From Allolobophora icterica (lineage: Eukaryota > Annelida > Clitellata > Crassiclitellata > Lumbricidae), in the NCBI GenBank assembly GCA_963556255.1, contig OY744608.1, positions 8,679,023-8,743,022 on the forward strand: a stretch of DNA of 64,000 nt, in the 5' to 3' direction. This document shows positions 11,078 to 24,482 of the stretch, in pieces. The translations under genes and the position numbers were made by a program. The notes under the pieces were generated by a model. That model had not been told where the DNA came from and searched no databases. It saw nothing but the letters and a program-made list of their open reading frames with translations. Position 1 is the stretch's first letter. Every line of letters begins with the position of its first letter.

Positions 11078-14000
11078 CTGGATTAATTTAAAACAATAGC
11101 AATGGATTTTATTTAATATAAACGAACAATGGATTTTATTTAATATAAACGAACATTTTTATAGCACCACTGTAGGAAAACTCCTCAACAGATCCAACAA
11201 CATCAGGCTACCCTAGAACAAGCTCTTCTCAGCTACGAAAAGGCGCTGGCGTGATACATACCTTCATACACACTTACATACGTGCACACATACAACTGGA
11301 ATGGTTGGCAGTCTTGGAAATGGTAACACTTCTAAGAGGGCCTGCCAGTGATGATGATGATGATGATGATGATGATACATACCACAACATAGATACATAC
11401 AGAACATGCATTAAATACATACATATATATTACATAGATACAGATACATACATTCACATATACATACCTAGGTGGTTTTCAGCCTTGAAAAGAAAGAATG
11501 CAGACTGGGATGGGTGGGTTTCCCATCTTACTTTAATTAATGAATGAACAAAAACAAATGCAAAACCAAACAGTCTAAACAAGAAGTGATTTTCTTCAGC
11601 TATGCTTTTAAAATCATGGTATCTTCTGTCTAAAGACTCTGTGTCATGAGTAGTGTCGCCCTCCTTCTTTACCCAGGCTCTGGACTGGCACCACCTGGAT
11701 AAGGCAGTGGCAGAGTACACTTTTGAGTTAGAAAGTCAGGAAGTTTTGTGAGGGAAGTTAATGGCTAGACAGCGTCAACCATTTAACCCAAAACCCACAA
11801 TTTTACACGCAGCACAAGAATTTGAATAGAAGCCAAAGAGGTAAACATGTAAATGTACCCGTAAATAAACACTTCTAAAACGACCACATGGCTTTGACCC
11901 TGTTCATTTTTTCATGAAATGATCCGTATTGGGATCTTCCCTTGACAACTCTGGACATCTCCTCTGACACCAAGCAGCTCTCATCCTGTTGCCCTGTGCT
12001 TAGCTTTAGAGTAGTGCTTTTAAAATTTTGAGTTTATGATTATGATCAGCTTTCATTCGAGTCCTCTTACAATGCAGTTAGGATCTTAGTGTTTTAATTG
12101 TAAGCTGTTCCTTTTGGAGCAATGAAGAGTTTGATTTCGTTTCACTGCCCTAAGCAGCTCGCCTCTTTCATGATGTAACCTCTAAATAAAATTCATTTAG
12201 ACGAGCATTGCTACCTCCCTTAGGCAAGTCTTTCAAAAGATGATAGATCAGATGATAGATGATGATAGATCAGATACCTGGATGCAGCACTACATGGGGC
12301 ACTAAGTGTATTAAATATATATAATGGTGTAAATTTTAATTTAAATGTCTTGGTGGTAATTCATTGACTTCCATCGACTCACCGGTTGGAATGCTCTGCG
12401 GTTGTAGGGATCTGTCAGCGACGCTTTGGAAGGCACCTGTTTCTGTAACTCCGATAGCAGGAGTCGAGTTAACCTGCGGTCGTGCCGGTGGTGTCCAAGG
12501 CTGCGGGAGGGGCGACGGTGGATACGACCGGACCTGCGGCACTTGCGGTGTTAAGCTGCAGGCAGCAGAAGATGACGAGGCAACAAGAACAGGACCAGGT
12601 GGTCTTGTGGTGGCACCGGTCATTGGAACACCTGTACAGGTGGGAATGTTACGACGACTGGCGATTGGTGAGAGCGACTGAAAGCGGGCGAGAAGACCGC
12701 CGCCGCCCGAATCTCCGCCACCCAGAAATGGCTGCGTCCCCGGAGCAAGTTGACTCCCGTGTGGGGCGAGGCCTGGGTCGGGTGCCGGACCGGCGTGGTC
12801 ACCGGTCGAGATGAGGTTGCTGAATGCAGTCGAGACCGATTTGTTGATTGTGTTGAAAATGTTTCCAAAGGACTTTGGGAAGAGCGCCGAGCTCGTCATG
12901 TCCGTCACCCGGATTGTCTCGATGCCGTCGTTGCCGCGGAGGTTGGTATCCTTTGTCGCGGAGAAACCGTTGGCAGTCGTCGGGTGACTGGCCATGACCA
13001 TCTGTGGCTTCATCGGAAGGACCGGACTGAGCTTCGCTTTGATGCTCGACAGGACTGGAACGCGCTGGGCACCCACTGGAGGCACGGCCGGGCTGACAAA
13101 CTCCTTGAGGTCCATACGATGTCCCTGTTGCTGCTGCTGCTGGAAGTAAAGCAATTTGGTTCTAATCTCGCTTTATACTTTATTTATTTACATTCATTTA
13201 CTTGAATAAATTTAATATATTTATTTAATTAGTCATGACCTAAGATGCTCACACAGCTCACTCTCCTCGTAACCGCTGAAACTATGAGCCTCTGTGCCAT
13301 CAACTGATATTCTATATAATGAGAGACACTCTGTTCATATGATTCGTTCCTGCAAACGTTTGGACTGAAGAAGAAGCACATACTTCATTTTGAGTCAGTG
13401 ATCCAGCCAGGAATGGTGTCTTACAGGATGAAGTCTGACCGCATTGATCAAACGGCGACCCAAGGTCCATCATGTCTCCACCCTGCATTCAAAAACCCAA
13501 CAGTCTTTAATTTATTCATCTTTAATTCAATTATAGAAATCACTTAGGTCTGTTTTCCCTATAAAACCAGAAAAAATCAACTCTAGTATAATCTAATGAT
13601 TTCTATAGCACTGCTATCGCAAAGCACAAGGAATCTATCAAAGGCCACTCCAGGTGAAACCAGTCAAAAATCATAATCCACTGTAAAAGTCTAATGAAAT
13701 CCGAGAGCTCAGGGAAACCAGAAGTGAAGCTTTGGTGGGTAAGCCATTTGAAACACACAAGTCTTCAGTTTACAGCTGACATTACATAACACAAATTACA
13801 GAATCCACAGTACTAGGATAAGAATTCCATTACTTCACAATTTCATTACTTTAAAACAACATCTATTCATTTAAATTCTACTAATAGTTTTAATCATATG
13901 CTAAAACTCTAAGCTCATCCTGAAAATTAACTCAGAATTCTTCTCAAAATATCGGGAACTGATAATGATTTTCAAGGAACTGCGTTACAATGTCATCTGT

Positions 14001-17000
14001 GACTTCATCGTCACAAGACAAAGGTCAGTTGAGAGCAAACGGTCCATAAGAATAGTAATCATACACTTCAAATTTCTAAAGTGCCACTTGAAAGCTAAGC
14101 ACAGGGCACCAGCTTATTCATGAGCGCTGTGTCAAGTCAGAGTGGTTGTCCAGGGATCCAAGTCCGGTTGCTAGAGATAGGAGACAGAGGAGCTGCTACA
14201 GCAGGTTCTTCTAGGTCAATGAAGATTGGAAGATGGATGATCAGATGTGTCAAGGTAGAAATTCTTGATTTTGAGTGGAAAGCCTGAGAGGTGATAGAAT
14301 GTCTGCTTTAAGATTTCCATTTTGTTCCAAATTGCCAAAAACTTTTGCAAATTACCACAGAATTTAGACTGATAAATAAATAGGAATAAAATGAATTTGC
14401 AGAATGTAGAAACTAGCCAACCTCTAGACTGAGACCATCGAACGACTCTTTTCGAACTCCCCGGACTTGGCCAACTGTTTCAAAGCCAATGGCAGACTTG
14501 TTCAAACTGTTGAATAAAATCAGAAACAGTAAATTTAAATGTTGCCTGTCGATGTTTTTGGTCCTTGACCTGCTTCCTCTGGTAGGTCAAAAATCAGTTG
14601 CAAAATACGCCAACATTGCACTATCTACCACTTTCTGACACGACAATGTATGAATCTATGTACACTTAAAATAGCACAATTTTATGTAGCTCACAAATAT
14701 GCTGTACCTATGACTTCCTAACAGATCTAAGCAAGTGCATTTTGCAAAACAGTTTAGACCAGCAGTTCTGCCACTTCCTGACATGCCTAACAATTTAGAC
14801 CAGAAGTTCTGCCACTTCCTGACATGCCTAACAATTTAGACCAGAAGTTCTGCCACTTCCTGACATGCCTAACAATTTAGACCAGAAGTTCTGCCACTTC
14901 CTGACATGCCTAACAATTTAGACCAGAAGTTCTGCCACTTCCTGACATGCCTAACAATTTAGACCAGAAGTTCTGCCACTTCCTGACATGCCTAACAATT
15001 TAGACCAGAAGTTCTGCCACTTCCTGACATGCCTAACAATTTAGACCAGAAGTTCTGCCTAACATGCCTAACAATTTAGACCAGAAGTTCTGCCACTTCC
15101 TGACATGCCTAACAATTTAGACCAGAAGTTCTGCCACTTCCTGACATGCCTAACAATTTAGACCAGAAGTTCTGCCACTTCCTGACATGCCTAACAATTT
15201 AGACCAGAAGTTCTGCCACTTCCTGACATGCCTAACAATTTAGACCAGAAGTTCTGCCACTTCCTGACATGCCTAACAATTTAGACCAGAAGTTCTGCCA
15301 CTTCCTGACATGCCTAACAATTTAGACCAGAAGTTCTGCCACTTCCTGACATGCCTAACAATTTAGACCAGAAGTTCTGCCACTTCCTGACATGCCTAAC
15401 AATTTAGACCAGAAGTTCTGCCACTTCCTGACATGCCTAACAATTTAGACCAGAAGTTCTGCCACTTCCTGACATGCCTAACAATTTAGACCAGAAGTTC
15501 TGCCTAACATGCCTAACAATTTAGACCAGAAGTTCTGCCACTTCCTGACATGCCTAACAATTTAGACCAGAAGTTCTGCCACTTCCTGACATGCCTAACA
15601 ATTTAGACCAGAAGTTCTGCCACTTCCTGACATGCCTAACAATTTAGACCAGAAGTTCTGCCACTTCCTGACATGCCTAACAATTTAGACCAGAAGTTCT
15701 GCCACTTCCTGACATGCCTAACAATTTAGACCAGAAGTTCTGCCACTTCCTGACATGCCTAACAATTTAGACCAGAAGTTCTGCCACTTCCTGACATGCC
15801 TAACAATTTAGACCAGAAGTTCTGCCTAACATGCCTAACAATTTAGACCAGAAGTTCTGCCACTTCCTGACATGCCTAACAATTTAGACCAGAAGTTCTG
15901 CCACTTCCTGACATGCCTAACAATTTAGACCAGAAGTTCTGCCACTTCCTGACATGCCTAACAATTTAGACCAGAAGTTCTGCCACTTCCTGACATGCCT
16001 AACAATTTAGACCAGAAGTTCTGCCACTTCCTGACATGCCTAACAGTTTAGACCAGCAGTTCTGCCACTTTCTGACATGCCTAACAGTTTAGGCCAGCAG
16101 GCCAAAACATCTCACATGCCTAACAGTTTAAGCCAACAGTTCTACCACTTTCTGACATGCCTCACAGTTTAACAGTAAACCAAAAAAAACTATAAAGTGA
16201 TCCTTGAAGTGATCCTAATCACAGGGCACCAGCTTATTCACAAGCACTTTGTCAAGTCAGATAATTAGTCCCAAAATACCATATGGGAACATTGTCATAC
16301 GCACTTCATAAGTCCTACAGTCTTAAAACTTGCTTTTTCTCTCTGGGTCTCTCACACTGGGAGCACTTCTGAATGGCTCTCCTGCCAGAAGCGCGTTACA
16401 AATGTCTGAAAACAATACAAATACATATGATGGGTAAAGATTAACCTGCAGACGAAACGTTAACTCTCTGTTAGACATCGGTTGATGCCACAATAGAAGT
16501 TACTAATTACAATTTACCTGTCGAAGGGCCTTGATTCGCTTGCTGGAAGTAGCGACTTCTGTTGACCTCCGTTGACCTCACCGTGTTCTGAGGTCAACGT
16601 CTCTTTTGACTGGGTCAAGGTCGAAGACTTCATTGCACCCATCAGCTTTCGAAATAATGTCGGTCTCTGTCAAACAGTTTCAACAGATAAAACAACGATA
16701 ATAATAACAGTAATGATGCTAAATGATTACAAACAAAATTAATAATAACTGATAATAATAAAATAATAATTTTTTTTAATCCTGAGGGATCAGTTAACCT
16801 TGGGCAACAAGGTATTAAGAGCACACGAAAACAAGCATAGGTAATATGAGGACATAAGATCATGAGAAGGTAATGTGCGAAAATATGATCATGAGAAGGT
16901 AATATGAGAACATAAGAGCAAGGTAAGAATGATGAAGAAAGTCAAGAGATGACGACAATGAAGCTGATCAGAAAATGAAACAAGAGAACATGACAATACA

Positions 17001-18837
17001 AGATCGTTAAAGGATGCCACAAGAAGAGATGGTTAGAACGAAGGAAAGTTAAAGATCAAGAAAAAGTAAAGGGCCTTGGATTGTCCTGAATAACATCCAT
17101 CATTTTAAAACTGCAAACCAGAATTTCTGCAAACTCCGAATTTAAAACAGTAATTCTACACACAAACAGCTAAAGCAAATCATTAATTCTAATTAATGAT
17201 TTGCATATCTACTACACAGATACCTAATTCTGAATACAGCCCAGTAATTTGAAACATAAAGAGTTCAATTAAAACCCTCAAACTGGTCACAACTCTTCGT
17301 GAACTCGTTTACCCCGTAGGCTTCCTTTCTCGGCTTTCAAACACACTCGCCCTGGAATTTGGATTGTACAATGATTTTGCTTAGTAGAGCTCTACCATCA
17401 GTGGATGCCTCTAGCGAACACAATGGTGGTAAGAAGTTTTCAGATTATTATTCTTATTATTATTTTTATTATTAGTCACTTTATGCGAATTAAATATCGC
17501 AAAAACCAGTTTCGTAATTAGCTTAACTGCAAAATCGATAAGAAAATAGTGAAAGATAAAAAAATCTGCATGCAAAACTTGCAATAGAAAAGTCTTGATT
17601 GACCTTATTCATGGGAGAAAACGAAACACAGCACTTGACTGCAATGCAAAGCAAGAGCCTTCTCTACCTGCACAGCCATGTGCACTGTGCCCAGAGAGAG
17701 TCCACCCACAAAGCACCACCACTACTCTGCACACTATGAGCTCAATGGCGGTTCAAAAGCCACAACTATCAGGGTGAGACGCAGTTACTTCATCCATACT
17801 TTAAAAAGCCCTTACACACAGCCACTTGGCCCCATCCACTGACTGAATTCTGCCATTAGATACTGGTGCTTGATAATGAAAGTTATTAAATAAGAACAAG
17901 GAGTAATGTATGGTATTGTACTGAATATTATGAGTATGCATTTATGCATCAAGACCCTTAATGATAACGTCTTTTAAGTTCCCTTCAAAAGCTGTAAACG
18001 TGGCTGGCTATTTAACTGAGGATAAGTGCGTTTTACAGCAGTTTAATGGTAACGTCTTTTAAGTTCCCTTGAAAAGTGCTGTAAACGTGGCTGGCTATTT
18101 AACTGAGGATAAGTGCGTTTTACAGCAGTTTTAAACCATATGTTTTAGAATGAAATGTGAAACAGTATGTACCGGTATATATCGAGCTTACAAGTGCAAA
18201 CAGAAATTCAAAAGAAAGTGAAAGAAAGAAGTAAGATGCAAAGCATTATAAGCAGACACATTGTTTTGAAAAAAGAAGTTGAATAAAGATAGATACAGTC
18301 ATTGGAGAAACGTATTGTGCAACTCTAGTTGCATATAATTCAAAGGAGGAGCTTTCCTAAGCACTTCAAGTTACTCTGGGATTTGAACCAATGACAAAGC
18401 AGTAAAACTCTGTTACGCTTTGGAAAACTATCCATGGACAAAACACAGGCACAGCTAAGACATTGGCTCACATTTCCACTGACAACCTTAAGTCACTTTC
18501 AAACAATACCACAAACTTACAACCCTATGAATAAGGTCAACTGGAGTTCAGAATAAAAGAAAATATGTGATGACATACCAACATGCACAAAATGCAATTT
18601 TTATTAGTAGCAACTGTTATTACTTTCACAATCCATTTGCAACAAATACTGCTTTCCAAATGATACTCTATTTTAAAACTAATGTAGAGCATTCCACCTA
18701 ATAATAATATTACCAATAATAATAATAATAATAATGCTTCAAAAAGGGGTTGTAATGCACAAGTCACAAACACAGTGAGAGCAACCTGATTATGATGCAC
18801 ATGAAGTAATAATAACAATATTAAAAGTAATAACAAC

Positions 18838-18898
<61 letters not shown>

Positions 18899-21800
18899 TT
18901 AATAATAATAATGATAATAATGAGAATAATAGAATCAATAATTAGAAAATTAATACCAATAAACGTGAAACTCTTGATTAGATATATACAGTAATGCACA
19001 CTGCACTGTCCATTCCACCTGGATTTGTTTCTGGGCATTAGTGTATCGATGACACTAAAGAGAGAGAGAGACCAGAATACAATTCTTCTCAGAAGTTCAG
19101 CCTATAATTATATCAATGGCCGAACCATAAACAGACACACAGCCTGGTCTAAATTCTCTGTGTGTGAGATTCCTCTCTTCAGTTCAAACACGCCTTAAAC
19201 CAGAGGTTGAATCTTAACTGTGGGATGTGATCCTCTGGATTTAGAAAAAGAAATATATAAAACTGATTAATCCAAGTTACCTAGCATATACATGAACTAC
19301 AAGTGCTAAAATATCGCAGGCATTCCAAGTAACATCCACCATCCGAACAAATTAAACAACCTAGAAATCTCCTACTGAAATGCACTCGTCATGCATTCTG
19401 GCAGTCAAAGTGCAACAATTTCTTAAAAAGAATCAACACAGACAGAAAGACACACAGACAAAGAGGTAGACAGATAGACAGACACACAGACATAAATAAA
19501 GAGAGACGACACACAGACATACACACACAGAGACAGACAGAGAGACAGATGGACACACACAGAGACAAACAGAGACACACATACAGAGAGACAAACAGAC
19601 ACATGTAGACAGACACAGAGACAGAGATACAGACAAACAGACAGACACACAGAGACAGACAGACAGACACACAGACAGACAGAGATAGAATGACATGCAG
19701 ACAGACACAGACAGAGAGACAGACAGACAGACAAACACAGAAAGACACACAGACAGAGAGATAGACAGACAGACAGACAAACAGACAGAGAGACAGACAG
19801 AGAGACAGAGAACAGGGTGACGTAGTGCTTGCAAGAAATGAGAAATCTCCAAGAAGTTGATGCATGCTGCACGTTGGCAATGCAAAAAATTGTAAGAAAA
19901 ATGATCATGCATTTCATTAACGCTGACCTCCTCCGAATTAGGCTTATTGTCCTGGACACAGGAACAGAATGCCAACATCAGTACTTGACACATAATGCAA
20001 GCATCAGTATTTGCCACATAATGCAAGCATTAGTACTTGTCACACAATGCCAACATCAGTATTTGTCACATAATGCCAACATCAGTACTTGTCACATAAT
20101 GCCAACATCAGTATTTGTCACATAATGCCAACATCAGTATTTGTTACATAATGTCAACATCAGTACTTGTCACATAATGCCAACATCAGTATTTGTCACA
20201 TAATGCCAACATCAGTTCTTGTCACATAATACCAACATCAGTACTTGTCACATAATGTCAACATCAGTATTTGTTACATAATGCCAACATCAGTACTTGT
20301 CACATAATGCCAACATCAGTATTTGTCACATAATGTCAACATCAGTATTTGTCACACAATGCTAACAATTAAGCGCCTCTGAGTAGCCCCCTTGAAGGGG
20401 CGCTATATAAATGCTCAAATGAATGAATGAATGAATGAATTATATAGCACCGCCGCAACTTCTACTTGAATAGATGAAATTCTATATAGGTGAAATTCCA
20501 AAACTTTAATTACTACTATTGTTACTTCTCTTATTTCAAACAATATTATTATTTTTTCCCCATGGATTCTTTTCCCTTGGGATTTAAAAAAATTCCAGAG
20601 ATAAAATGTCTGGGTTGGCTAAACCTCGTCAAGTGCTGGCAGGAAGAAAGTGCTGCGAAGGGCAACAGCAAAATAGTATTGGATCGCAACTGGTAGGCAC
20701 TCTAAAAGATGGCATGTTTCTCTTGCATCTCTAAATACATGCATTAGAGAGTGACCAATCTTTGTGATAGAAGTAGGCATAGCATTGTTAATAGGGCTCA
20801 GAGTTTCAAAGGCCAGCAGAACAAAATAATACTGTGTCGTGAGTGGATTGTAGTTAGATATTTTTTTATTTGCCACCAAAATCTCTGACCCCAGATGTAT
20901 ACCCATTCCTCCAGCTTTGAATGGGAGAGTAGCCTGGAGACGTTGATAGTCAGACAAGGAAACAACACTGCATTGTGTGCTTGAGAAAAGTGCATTATGA
21001 GAACTACAAACTGACATCGTAACTACATGTGATATAATTATGCTGCACTAAAATGCAATAATGTACAATAACGTATTCTGCAACATTAAGTGGGTATTAC
21101 ATTTTATTTAGGAAAAACAAGTGACTAACAAAGTCAAACTTTACAGCACTCCAAAGTGTCCACTTCCAAAATCTAGCGAACACTCGGCCAGTGTGAAAAG
21201 CAACTCTGTCACAAGGTTCAATGTTCACCTATCTGATTTTTCAAAAAGAAACCAAAGTGACCATTTTAATTTATAAGGTGTGGCACGGCGGCCAATTGGT
21301 CAGAGCGCTTGGCCTCTAAAGCAGAGAGTACGGGTTCAAGCCTCACTCGAGGCAATTACAGAGTAGGGACCTTGAGCAAGTCTTTCACAATTGCTCTGTA
21401 CCATCGAAGTTCTGCCATGTGGTCGTGTGCACTTCTGAACTTTGGAAGGAGGACATATCAAATACAGTTGTATTGTATTAATATTGTACACATGGGGAAG
21501 ACTGATACTGACCATTCGAATGAGCTTGTTTGTCTTGTACGCTTTCCAGTTCTCAGCTATGAGCAGACCAGCGTAGATTTTGCCCACCGTCAGCTTTTCG
21601 AAAGTCAGCTCTGAAATTTTGTTCAAACAGTCCCAGATTAAGCCAAACATGTGGAAATAAATTTTTCCTTGCGTACATTTTACACAGTGTAAAATAAATA
21701 ATTGTCGAAGATTCACTAATCTGTGGACTAATTTAGAAGGGCAAAACAAAAACAAAAGGCACTGTGTAATATGCTTGACAACTGATATACTGGGCTCTTC

Positions 21801-24451
21801 CTTCAACCCTCCTTACAGCTCATATTAATTTTTTAGACCACATAGGATCAGTCATTTACACAAGTCCAGCAAACATTAAACTGCCTAATATGCGATCTTT
21901 AGATCAGTTACATAGTCATGCATGCAGTGCTTTGAAGATGTACCGGTACTTAAAAGGTGTACCTAAAAATACACCCAATGAGGTCATATTCAAATCATGG
22001 ATGTTAAAATTATTTCCTTTTATAGCTTCAAACAAAAAAGCACATTTAAGCTGTTGATCGACATTAATTGATCGACTGACTGATTGATTATAGATTGATT
22101 GACTGATACCTTCATTTGGTGGAATCATAAGTGCATGCATTTTCTTTGATTGTATCGGCCAAAGTTTCTTCACAGTTTCCCTGAGAGCTTCATCGTTCCG
22201 ATCCATTTCTTCAGCTGAAAAAAAAAACAAGTCACATTATTTTTCTGGGGATGGCTAGTCTTCAATGATGCCAAGTGTGAAAGTACTGTGAAAAGCAATT
22301 GCGTCAGAGTGTTGGATGTAACAGATAAGCCCTGGTAGAGAAATGTAGTTTCTCTGTTGTCTTTATTGTTATTGTCATCAATATTTTTTCCCCCGAGGTA
22401 CTTCAGATCCATCAGGAATTAAAACTATCATCATTACAATTATTATATATTCAGATACACACATTTCGCTAATTATGAATTCACCTCCAAAGCATGGGCA
22501 GCTTTAAAAGAGGTCTTCAGTTATTTGCAAAATAACACCAGTTACAAACATGTCCCATAGACACTACATTAAAAACAAAGAACAAGTATGGTAGTTAAAG
22601 AACGTTTCGACTGGCACCTGGTCCCATCCTGATGCTCAGCGATTCTCGAATCAGAGCAAAGAGTGTTGTTGTGAAGCGAACGGTTCCATCCTGAGACACC
22701 GGCATGTTCATTCGAATCAGTTTCTGGAATTTTAATATGAACAATCTCACAACTGTAATTGTAATTAATACAATTTACAAAGCATCGTCAGTAGCAAGCT
22801 ATTTCTTCTGACTTACACTTCTGCCTGTCAGTGCAAGTGCACAGTAAGTGCATTTTAAACTGTGTTTTATAAAAACATAAAGGCTTTCGATTTCCTGAAA
22901 CCAAGAGACCACAAACCAAGAAAACAACTTTCACCTAATCAATCAAATCAAATGCATCTCGTGGCCATTGTAAGCCAGCACTATGTCAATTTCCAGAAGT
23001 ACTATACTGCATTGAATATTACAAGCAAGGACTGTTCCTTGTATAGATCTTTCTGGCAGTTCTTCTTGGTAAATATTCTAAACAGTCCTATTCTTATCAA
23101 TGGTGTGCATGTTTCTGTAGCCCTCTGCAGCATTACCAGTACTTATGCCTCTAATCACTGGCATCAAGTTCTATTAACAGATGCAATCTAAAGCCTCAAT
23201 CCACTCTGCGCATTTACATACTCTGTTTTAAAACTGAAAAGACCTTTCTTACCCTGTAGGCCAACCTGTATGGACACTTCTTGCCAAAACCAACAGGTGG
23301 CTCCATATTCCGCAACATGTCATACATATCCGTGTAGTGAATGCGGCCACTAAGCACGAAAACAAAACACAAAACTACCAGGTAATGACAATCGTAAAAT
23401 TCTGCAGCATCCAAATACACTATAAGTCATGGGACTAGCTTAATCACACCTACATAATCAAAAAACTGGTAAGGCAGGTGGGGGGAAATGTTTGGTGCCA
23501 AGTCCAGATACGAAATAACTGATATAAGGTGTAATGCAACATATCATATCAAAAACTTTCTGGATACCAGTTAATATTTCCTAGCTTAATTTCTTCTTAC
23601 ACTTATCTCTATTTATTACATGTCTTTCCGCCTTGTCCCTTGCACTAGGATCATGTTGGGCTCGCGAGCATTCTCACTGGCTTTGAAATTGACTGGTCAG
23701 TGCTCAGTTGCCAGTTCTTTCAAGCCTGACCTTATGACTCGTCTGTTTTGACACTGTTGCCTCAATTCTAGTTACCCTGAACCACTCAATTTCGACCGGG
23801 CAGATTCTCCAATGGATAGTCAAGTCTTTGACTACAATTTTCTTTGAAACACCATCGTTTGGTGTCTTGAGCATTAACATAAAGTGCAACAAGTCAATAT
23901 ATATATTAGATTAGATTAAAACATTATAGTATTTATTTATTTATTTATTCCGGATATTTCTATAGCGCCTCCTCAAGTCTACTACTACTCAGAGGCGCTC
24001 CCGACTACAGCATTTGATAATGTGCCGGAATTTTCACGCCGAAGTGCCACAAGCAATTGCGAGTGAAGGACTTGCCCAAGGTCCGTACGCAGCGGCTAGA
24101 GTGGGATTCGAACCTGCAACCCTCCGGTCACAAGGCGCCGAACTTACCACTGAGCCACCACGCCCCACAAACAGGGGGCGTGGTGGCGTAGTAAACAGGG
24201 AACTGCCTGCAGAGCCATTTGCAAGTGTTAAATTTGATTTGTATTGTTTGCGAAATATGCAAAGAATTCTCTAGTAAGGGTGGAGCCATATGTAATCTTA
24301 CGTTGCTATTGGGTCATAGTTTCCCCAGACACGGATGTATTCGTCCAGGTGATGTGGTCCAAGTATCGACGAATCACGCGTAAGGTAATCAAAATTATCC
24401 ATAATAACAGCAACAAAGAGATTGAGCATCTAAAAATCAAACATGCATCAG

Positions 24452-24482
<31 letters not shown>

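Noticed and set aside
14745..16180. Direct repeat arrays resembling a CRISPR (also 19970-20365 and 48788-49745)
   Set aside because: Units are contiguous without unique spacers, there are no cas genes, and the context is a eukaryotic intron.
17313..17351. Exon-like 39-nt interval on the minus strand (CCAG acceptor, GGGTAAAC donor)
   Set aside because: In the only phase allowed by its neighbours (exons 31 and 32, both phase 0) it contains TGA, and exons 31 and 32 already join directly in frame.
19389..20026. Three overlapping minus ORFs rich in Cys, Leu, Ser and Val
   Set aside because: They are translations of the GACA/CACA microsatellite in different frames.
24040..24170. tRNA-like promoter boxes that could suggest tRNA genes (also at 21283, 32919, 39198, 41740)
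   Set aside because: No cloverleaf with anticodon stem was evident and the same head is followed by family-specific bodies and tails in several copies, so these are SINEs.
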